Assembly (NCBI RefSeq): GCF_002157835.1
Contig: NZ_CP020809.1
Coordinates: forward strand, 3,100,001-3,164,000
DNA length: 64,000 bases
Reading direction: 5' to 3'
Source: Mycobacterium dioxanotrophicus
GTDB lineage: Bacteria; Actinomycetota; Actinomycetes; Mycobacteriales; Mycobacteriaceae
Of this stretch, positions 58,404 to 64,000 are shown piece by piece (the stretch's first letter is position 1; each line of letters begins with the position of its first letter). Made by a program: the position numbers and the translations under genes. The notes below the pieces were generated by a model. It saw only the letters and a list, made by a program, of their open reading frames with translations, had not been told where the DNA came from and ran no database searches.

Positions 58404-59768
58404 ATGCCAGACGTCGACTATTGCGTGGTCGGTGCGGGTTTCGCCGGATTGACCGCGGCACTGCGCCTGAAGCGGGCGGGCCGTTCTGTGGTGCTGCTGG
58501 AGGCGCGCGACCGGGTCGGCGGCCGGACGTTCACCGAGGTGCGGCCCGACGGGACGTGGATCGACCGGGGCGGAGCCTGGATCGGCCCCGGGCAGGACCG
58601 CATCAAGGCGTTGATGACCGAGTTCGGCATCAAGGAGTACAAGCAGTACATCGAAGGCGACGCGATGATGATCGTCGACGGTAAGCAACACCGGTACTCC
58701 GGGACGATTCCGTGGTCGATGAGCCCGTGGTCGATCGCCAACCTCGGGGCAGGACTGCTCGAAGTAGGACACATGTGCAAGTCGATCCCGTTCGAGGCGC
58801 CCTGGGAGGCCAAGAGGGCGGCCGAGTGGGACCGAACCACGTTGGGGGAGTGGCTGCATGACCACGTGCACTCCAAGCAGGCGCGCGACATGCTCGACAT
58901 GGCCCTGGCGGGCGTCTACACGTCGGCGGCCTCGGAGGTGTCGTTGCTGTGGGCCCTTCACCAGATGGGCTCGGGCGGTGGGCCGATCTTCGTGATCTCC
59001 ACGAAGGACGGCTCCCAGGATGCGCGGGTGCACGGCGGTATGGGGGCCATCTACGGTCCGATGGCCGCCGAACTCGGTGACGCACTGCGTCTTTCGCGGC
59101 TCGTGGGCCTGATCGCGCAGGACGATGCCGGGGTGACCGTGCATGCCGATGGCGACACCGTGCGAGCCGGCCGCGCGATCGTCGCCGTCCCCTTGGCCGT
59201 CGCCGACCAGATCGCCTACGAGCCAATGCTTCCCGTCGACCGAGCGTTTCTGCACCAGCGCATGCCCAGTGGCGCCGTGTTCAAGATCTCAGTGGTCTAC
59301 GACAGCGCGTTCTGGCGCGCCGACGGTTTGTGCGGGCAATCGGCCGCACCGGGCAGCGCTGCCACGCTGACCATCGACGCGTGTACCGATATCGCGGTCC
59401 CCGGGATCATGTGCGTCATCACCGAAGGGCCTGCGGCGCGCCGCCTCGGCCTCCTCGATCCGGACGAGCGCAAGACCGTCGTACTCGGTGAGCTGATCGA
59501 CCGGTTCGGCGCGAAGGCCGCATGCGCGGTGAGCTATCACGAGCAGAACTGGACGGTCGAGCGCTATTCGGGCGGCGGGATGATCAGTCACGCACCGCCG
59601 GGGGTGTTGACCCAGTTCGGCCACACCCTGCGCGAGCCGTGCGGGCGAATTCACTGGGCCGGCACCGAGAGTTCGGCCGTCATGTGCGGCTGGATCGACG
59701 GCGCCGTCAGATCCGGTGAACGTGCGGCCACGGAGGTGATGGCGGCCGACGCCGTGGTCGCGGTGTAG
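58404..59768 (+). CDS. flavin monoamine oxidase-family protein
   Basis: 454 residues. FAD-binding start CVVGAGFAGLTAALRLKRAG, then EARDRVGGRTFTEV and IDRGGAWIGPGQDRI. The C-terminal MAO signature reads SGGGMISHAPPGVLTQFG and IHWAGTESS, GWIDGAVRSGERAA. The motif SGGCY, whose Cys binds FAD covalently in MAO-A/B, is SGGGM here, so FAD is probably non-covalent, as in putrescine oxidase. It should oxidise amines to aldehydes with release of ammonia and H2O2. It follows pknG by 120 bases on the same strand; with the permeases nearby this suggests amine catabolism. Confidence 0.9.
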   Translation: MPDVDYCVVGAGFAGLTAALRLKRAGRSVVLLEARDRVGGRTFTEVRPDGTWIDRGGAWIGPGQDRIKALMTEFGIKEYKQYIEGDAMMIVDGKQHRYSGTIPWSMSPWSIANLGAGLLEVGHMCKSIPFEAPWEAKRAAEWDRTTLGEWLHDHVHSKQARDMLDMALAGVYTSAASEVSLLWALHQMGSGGGPIFVISTKDGSQDARVHGGMGAIYGPMAAELGDALRLSRLVGLIAQDDAGVTVHADGDTVRAGRAIVAVPLAVADQIAYEPMLPVDRAFLHQRMPSGAVFKISVVYDSAFWRADGLCGQSAAPGSAATLTIDACTDIAVPGIMCVITEGPAARRLGLLDPDERKTVVLGELIDRFGAKAACAVSYHEQNWTVERYSGGGMISHAPPGVLTQFGHTLREPCGRIHWAGTESSAVMCGWIDGAVRSGERAATEVMAADAVVAV

Positions 59769-59817
59769 CGCGTCGGCCCGGCGAGCGTCCGGCGGATTCC
59801 CGACGGGATCTGACACG

Positions 59818-60147
59818 ATGTCGATCATGAAGACGCTCATCGCCCCGGTGCTGGTGGTTGTTGCCGGGATCGCCTTCGCGCCGGCCGCTGTCGCCGATGA
59901 TCAGGGCTACCTGGAGGAGTTGTCCTCGACGGGCCTGCCGGTGTCCGACGACAACCGCGACACACTGATCCAGCTCGGCCAGCAGACGTGCTCGACCGCG
60001 CGTGAGGACCCGGCCATGCAGACGGGTGATCTGGCGATGCAGATCGCGGAGGCCCGTTCGGCCTATCCCTACGGCAAAGCCCAACTGGTCGTGGCCGCAG
60101 CGCTGCACAACTACTGCCCGGACCGCAACGTCAGTCCCGGCGCCTAG
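59818..60147 (+). CDS. DUF732-family secreted protein
   Basis: 109 residues with a Sec signal peptide (LIAPVLVVVAGIAFAPAAVA) and a mature DUF732 domain: YLEELSSTGLPVSDDNRDTL, two conserved cysteines (GQQTCST and HNYCPD) and AQLVVAAALHNYC. This helical exported family is specific to actinobacteria, mostly mycobacteria; function unknown. A second ATG three codons in is possible. Its end overlaps the MFS gene on the other strand by 17 bases. Confidence 0.85.
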   Translation: MSIMKTLIAPVLVVVAGIAFAPAAVADDQGYLEELSSTGLPVSDDNRDTLIQLGQQTCSTAREDPAMQTGDLAMQIAEARSAYPYGKAQLVVAAALHNYCPDRNVSPGA

Positions 60148-61645
60148 CGCCAGAATCGGCAGTCTTCGTGCATGGATGCTGGCAGGCCTGGTTCGTCCCG
60201 GCCAGCACGTGGTGGGCGACGTCGGTGCCGGTGCGGATGGTCACCGCCGCGATGATCCCCCCGCATCCCGCCGCGGCCGCGGCGATGAGCATCGCCGTCG
60301 AGAATCCGTGGCCCAAGGGCTCTCCCACACCAGGATTGATGCCGGCTGCCACCGGCAGCATCGCGACGGCCAGCAACCCGGCCAGTCGTGCGACAGCGTT
60401 GTTCACCCCGGACGCGGTGCCGGCCTGACTTTCCGGCACGGCAGCCAGGACGGCCGCGGTGAGTGGGGTGACGGTGATCATCAGTCCGAGCCCGAAGACG
60501 ACGACGGCGGGCAGCACCACGGAAAGGTATGACGCTCCCGGGGTGATGCGGGCCATCAAGGCCAGCCCGGCCGCCGCGACGAGCGGACCGACGGTCATGG
60601 GTAACCGCGGGCCGGTGCGCTGGGCGAGCGAACCGGCCCATGGCGAGCCAATCAGCATGATCACCGTGATGGGCAGGGTTGCCACCCCGGCAACCAAGGC
60701 CGAGTAGTGCAGGCTCTGCTGCAGCTGCAAGGTCAGCAGGAACAGCGCACCCCCGAGCGCGGCATACACGGCGAAGGTGGTGAGGTAGGCGCCGCTGAAC
60801 TGCCGCGATCGAAACAGTCCCAACGGGAGCAGCGGTGCCTGCACGCGTGTCTCGATCACGGCGAAGACCAGGAGCCCGAGGACACCGATGACGACGGCGG
60901 TCACTGCGGTCGCCGTCCAACCATGGGACGGAACTTCGATCAACGGGTAGATCACGCCGGCGAGACCGATCATGACTGCCGCAGCACCCGCGAGGTCCGG
61001 GTGTCCGTGGGTATCGGTGGCGCGGGACTCGGGGACGTGGCGGACGGTTATCCACATGGCGGCCACGGCGAGCGGAACGTTCAACAGGAACACCCACCGC
61101 CACGACGCGGCGTCGACCAGCCAGCCCCCGATGAACGGCCCGAGCGCCGAGGTGACACCGGACATCCCCGCCCACAGTCCCACCGCCTGGGCCCTGTCGT
61201 CGTTCCTGATCCCGACGTCGATCATGGCGAGGCTGCCGGGCACCAGTGCAGCTGCCCCGATGCCCTGGACAACGCGCGCAGCGATCAACCAGCCGACGGT
61301 CGGGGACACGCCGCACACGACTGATGCCACGGTGAAAAGCACCAACCCGCCGAGGAAGACCCGGCGGCGACCGTACCGATCACCCGCCGCGCCACCGGAG
61401 AGCAACAGCGCGCTCAGCGACAGCAGGTAGCCGTCGAGCACCCATTGCTGACCTGTCAGCCCGGTGTCCAGATCCCGCCCGATCGCCGGCAGTGCGACGT
61501 TGACCACGGTGCTGTCGAGAAACGCCATGCCCGAGCCGAGTACCGCGGCGGCGACGAGCCACCGTGCAGCCGGCGACGCCAGGGGAACCCGTGGCGGGGT
61601 GCCCGAAGGGTCGCCGCGGCCGTGTCCGCGAGGCGTCTCGTCCAT
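60131..61645 (-). CDS. DHA2-family (EmrB/QacA) MFS exporter
   Basis: 504 residues, 14 helices. AFLDSTVVNVALPAIGRDLD in helix 1, QWVLDGYLLSLSALLLSGGA, GDRYGRRRVFLGG (motif A) and ALGPFIGGWLVDAASWRWVF (motif C) identify it. Probably proton-driven drug export. Start ATG 61645 in front of a long Pro/Gly-rich cytosolic tail; the frame extends further upstream without a better start. Divergent from the LLM monooxygenase gene. Confidence 0.92.
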   Translation of the reverse strand: MDETPRGHGRGDPSGTPPRVPLASPAARWLVAAAVLGSGMAFLDSTVVNVALPAIGRDLDTGLTGQQWVLDGYLLSLSALLLSGGAAGDRYGRRRVFLGGLVLFTVASVVCGVSPTVGWLIAARVVQGIGAAALVPGSLAMIDVGIRNDDRAQAVGLWAGMSGVTSALGPFIGGWLVDAASWRWVFLLNVPLAVAAMWITVRHVPESRATDTHGHPDLAGAAAVMIGLAGVIYPLIEVPSHGWTATAVTAVVIGVLGLLVFAVIETRVQAPLLPLGLFRSRQFSGAYLTTFAVYAALGGALFLLTLQLQQSLHYSALVAGVATLPITVIMLIGSPWAGSLAQRTGPRLPMTVGPLVAAAGLALMARITPGASYLSVVLPAVVVFGLGLMITVTPLTAAVLAAVPESQAGTASGVNNAVARLAGLLAVAMLPVAAGINPGVGEPLGHGFSTAMLIAAAAAGCGGIIAAVTIRTGTDVAHHVLAGTNQACQHPCTKTADSGARRRD

Positions 61646-61732
61646 GCACCCTTGATTGTCACAACGCAGTCCGTTGATGCGCAAACGCCGCGGCGCGTAC
61701 CGTTGACATCGGGTGCGGCCACGGATTGGGGG

Positions 61733-62842
61733 ATGCGCTTGTCGGGCATGCAATTCGGGATTTTCACGGTCGGCGATGTCACGGCGGATCCGACGACCGG
61801 TCGAAAACCGACCGAAGCCGAGCGAATTCGCGCCACCGTGGCCATCGCGAGGAAGGTCGAGGAGGTGGGGCTCGACGTGTTCGCCACCGGCGAGCACCAC
61901 AACCCGCCGTTCGTGCCCTCGTCGCCGACCACCCTGCTGGGCTACATCGCGGCGCTGACCCAGCGCATCATCCTGTCCACGTCGACCACGTTGATCACGA
62001 CCAATGATCCGGTGAAGATCGCCGAGGACTTCAGTGTGCTGCAACATCTTTCGGACGGCCGGGTCGACCTGATGCTGGGCCGCGGCAACACCGGTCCGGT
62101 GTACCCCTGGTTCGGTCAGGACATCAGGGCGGCGATTCCGTTGACCGTCGAGCACTACCGGTTGCTGCGGCGGCTCTGGCGGGAGCAGAGTGTCGACTGG
62201 AGCGGTGAATTCCGCACGCCGCTACAGGGATTCACCCTCGCACCGCAACCGCTCGACGGGGTGCCGCCGTTCGTCTGGCACGGTTCGATCCGTACCCCCG
62301 AAGTCGCAGAACTGGCGGCCTATTACGGGGACGGGTTTTTCGCCAACCACATCTTCTGGCCGGCCACGCACACGAAACGCATGGTGCAGTTGTACCGGCA
62401 GCGGTTCGAACACTACGGGCACGGCAGTGCCGACCAGGCCATCGTCGGCCTGGGCGGACAGGTGTTCATGCGGCCCCGCAGTCAGGACGCGATCGCCGAG
62501 TTCCGGCCCTACTTCGACAATGCTCCGGTGTACGGGCACGGGCCCAGTTTGGAGGAGTTCGCTGCCGAGACACCGCTGACGGTCGGTTCGCCGCAGCAGG
62601 TGATCGATCGGACGCTGAGCTTCCGCGACTACGCGGGTGACTATCAGCGGCAGTTGTTCCTCATCGACCATGCCGGCCTGCCGTTGAAGGTGGTGCTGGA
62701 GCAGCTCGACCTGTTGGGCGAGGAAGTCGTTCCGGTGCTGCGCAAGGAGTTTGCGATCGGTCGGCCCGATCGCGTACCCGACGCTCCGACGCATGAGTCG
62801 CTCGTGCGGGCCGCCGCCGAGAGCGCAGAGGAGCAGCCATGA
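61733..62842 (+). CDS. LLM-class flavin-dependent oxidoreductase (CE1758 type)
   Basis: 369 residues, luciferase-like TIM barrel. QFGIFTVGDVTADPTTGRKP, EEVGLDVFATGEHHNPPFVP, STSTTLITTNDPVKIAEDFS and GRVDLMLGRGNTGPVYPWFG are characteristic of the CE1758 family. Uses reduced FMN (or F420) to oxidise an unknown substrate. ATG 61733 and ATG 61748 are both possible starts. Overlaps the following reductase gene by 4 bases (ATGA); that pairing is typical and supplies FMNH2. Confidence 0.92.
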   Translation: MRLSGMQFGIFTVGDVTADPTTGRKPTEAERIRATVAIARKVEEVGLDVFATGEHHNPPFVPSSPTTLLGYIAALTQRIILSTSTTLITTNDPVKIAEDFSVLQHLSDGRVDLMLGRGNTGPVYPWFGQDIRAAIPLTVEHYRLLRRLWREQSVDWSGEFRTPLQGFTLAPQPLDGVPPFVWHGSIRTPEVAELAAYYGDGFFANHIFWPATHTKRMVQLYRQRFEHYGHGSADQAIVGLGGQVFMRPRSQDAIAEFRPYFDNAPVYGHGPSLEEFAAETPLTVGSPQQVIDRTLSFRDYAGDYQRQLFLIDHAGLPLKVVLEQLDLLGEEVVPVLRKEFAIGRPDRVPDAPTHESLVRAAAESAEEQP

Positions 62843-63477
62843 CCAAGTTGGCAGTCATCAGTGGCGGCCTGCGTGAGCCGTCGTCGACCCGGCTTCTCGC
62901 GGATCGCATCACCGCCGCGGTGGAGTCGTCGATGTCCGAGCGGAACCTCCCGGTGAGCGCGACGGTGATCGAGTTGCGGCCCCTGGGCCGCGCGATCGTG
63001 GATGCGATGCTGGCCGGATTCGCCTCGGCTGAGCTGAGTTCGGCATTCGAGACCGTCGCGGATGCCGACGGGGTCATCGCCGTGACGCCGGCGTTCAACG
63101 CCTCGTTCAGCGGTCTGTTCAAGTCGTTCTTCGATGTGCTTCCCGAAGAGACACTTTCGGACATGCCGGTACTGATCGCCGCGACCGGCGGCACCGAACG
63201 GCATTCACTGGTGCTCGAACACGCGTTGCGGCCGATGTTCTCGTATCTGCACGCGGTCGTATCGCCCACCGGGGTGTACGCCGCCACCGATGACTTCGGT
63301 GGGCGCGGGTCAGGGCTCGCCCTGCGGATCGGCAAGGCCGCCGATGACTTCGTCCGGCTGCTACAGGCGTGCGGTCAGCGGGTTCGGCGCGACGTGTTCA
63401 CCGAAGAGTTGACCGACATGGAGCAGCTTCTGGCAGGCTGGCGGCCCCGGGACGGCGGCGAGACGGTCGAAGATTGA
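62839..63477 (+). CDS. NADPH-dependent FMN reductase (CE1759 type)
   Basis: 212 residues with a flavodoxin-like fold: VISGGLREPSSTRLLADRIT binds the FMN phosphate; VTPAFNASFSGLFKSFFDVL and PVLIAATGGTERHSLVLEHA are family landmarks. It provides reduced FMN to the upstream monooxygenase, with which it is translationally coupled. Confidence 0.92.
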   Translation: MTKLAVISGGLREPSSTRLLADRITAAVESSMSERNLPVSATVIELRPLGRAIVDAMLAGFASAELSSAFETVADADGVIAVTPAFNASFSGLFKSFFDVLPEETLSDMPVLIAATGGTERHSLVLEHALRPMFSYLHAVVSPTGVYAATDDFGGRGSGLALRIGKAADDFVRLLQACGQRVRRDVFTEELTDMEQLLAGWRPRDGGETVED

Positions 63478-63485
63478 TTCGCGGG

Positions 63486-64000
63486 CTATTTGTCGGTCGG
63501 TGCGACTCCGCGCACGACGGCGACGCACAGATCGGCGCATACCGTAGCCAATTCGTGGCTGCTCTCCTGCGGGTCGTCGAGCCAGGCCTCGATGAGTTGG
63601 TTCACGCCGCCGACCATGAAGCGTGCGCTGCGGCGTAGGTCGGTTTCGTTCGGGGTCTCCGTGCTGAGCACGGATGGAGCGTGCTGTACCACCAGATCGG
63701 TGATCATGTCGAGTATGCGGGTGCGGTGCTCGGTCAGTCCGGCGACGCTGCTGACGTCGCCGGTGGCGATGCGGTGGATGTGCGGGTCGGCGGCGATGAT
63801 GTCGAGGAAGGCCGTCAGGGCTGAGCGGAGTTTGTCGGTGAGGGTGCCCGGGTCGCCGACACCGGCGTTGACGAGCGCGCTGATCAACTCGTCGCGTACG
63901 TCGTCGGAGATGGCGAACAGCAGCTCTTCGCGGCTCGGGAACTGTTCGTAGAAGTACCGCGACGTGAGGCCGGCCGCTGCGCACACGCCACGCACGGTCA
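63486..64000 (-). CDS. TetR-family regulator, cut by the window edge
   Basis: At least 169 residues are visible. The end of the HTH is present (VCAAAGLTSRYFYEQFPSRE), followed by a full C-terminal domain (LTAFLDIIAADPHIHRIATG; RRSARFMVGGVNQLIEAWLD). The first part of the HTH and the start codon lie beyond position 64000. It converges on the LLM/FMN-reductase pair 8 bases away and may regulate neighbouring genes outside the window. Confidence 0.85.
   Translation of the reverse strand, partial: TVRGVCAAAGLTSRYFYEQFPSREELLFAISDDVRDELISALVNAGVGDPGTLTDKLRSALTAFLDIIAADPHIHRIATGDVSSVAGLTEHRTRILDMITDLVVQHAPSVLSTETPNETDLRRSARFMVGGVNQLIEAWLDDPQESSHELATVCADLCVAVVRGVAPTDK

Overview
The window looks like the chromosome of a fast-growing mycobacterium (Mycolicibacterium type). 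Coding DNA is GC-rich, and the gene families are mycobacterial: MmpS/MmpL exporters, MspA-family porins, a PknG-GlnH-GlnX signalling set, a DUF732 secreted protein, a PPOX flavoprotein, many lipoproteins, and a non-ribosomal peptide synthetase (NRPS) with a terminal reductase. No rRNA, complete tRNA or CRISPR array was found.

Layout. 1-2.5 kb is the right end of a small integrated element. It carries two imperfect copies of the 3' half of tRNA-Pro(GGG), a Cro/C1-like regulator and hypothetical genes. A serine-recombinase fragment and a third tRNA-Pro scrap lie just beyond it. 3-11.5 kb holds an XRE/MLTR-type regulator divergent from a Bcr/CflA-type exporter, a Tat-exported lipoprotein hydrolase, a zinc metallochaperone (AztD-like) behind a Zur-box-like palindrome, and a five-gene operon of small redox enzymes (CMD, AKR, cupin, AKR, SDR). 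11.5-17 kb has a BenE-type transporter with its XRE-cupin regulator and a YeiH-type transporter with its LysR regulator; both pairs are divergent and have visible operator-like palindromes. 17-22 kb is rich in decayed genes: a TetR without its DNA-binding domain, one of two tandem MspA-type porins frameshifted in a 7-base homopolymer, a sigma-70 fragment, and a DUF4436-like gene with its middle deleted. 22.6-28.2 kb looks like a small regulon. Two overlapping AraC genes plus a quinone oxidoreductase form one operon, and a 38-bp element with half-sites exactly 21 bp apart recurs next to a DJ-1/PfpI gene and in the PPOX/acetoacetate-decarboxylase intergenic region.

29-40.3 kb is a compact biosynthesis-export unit on the minus strand: an NRPS with order A-T-E-C-A-T-R, followed by mmpS and mmpL. 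The domains predict a dipeptide with a D-configured first residue, released reductively as an aldehyde or alcohol (or a cyclised product such as a pyrazinone) and exported by its own RND pump. 40.8-51.2 kb contains a lytic-transglycosylase lipoprotein, a berberine-bridge-type oxidase with a C-terminal frameshift, two APC permeases, an LfrA-like multidrug exporter and a TPR-LuxR regulator.

51.4-60 kb contains a third APC permease, then glnX, two tandem glnH genes, a pknG paralogue lacking part of its TPR region, and a flavin amine oxidase. Together with the neighbouring permeases this suggests an amino-acid or amine uptake, sensing and oxidation locus built on a duplicated PknG pathway. The window ends with a DHA2 exporter, an LLM flavin monooxygenase/FMN reductase pair and a TetR gene cut by the edge.

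The two most promising undescribed systems are the NRPS-MmpS-MmpL unit and the GlnX-(GlnH)2-PknG paralogue locus with its permeases and oxidases. The AraC regulon with its repeated operator is third.
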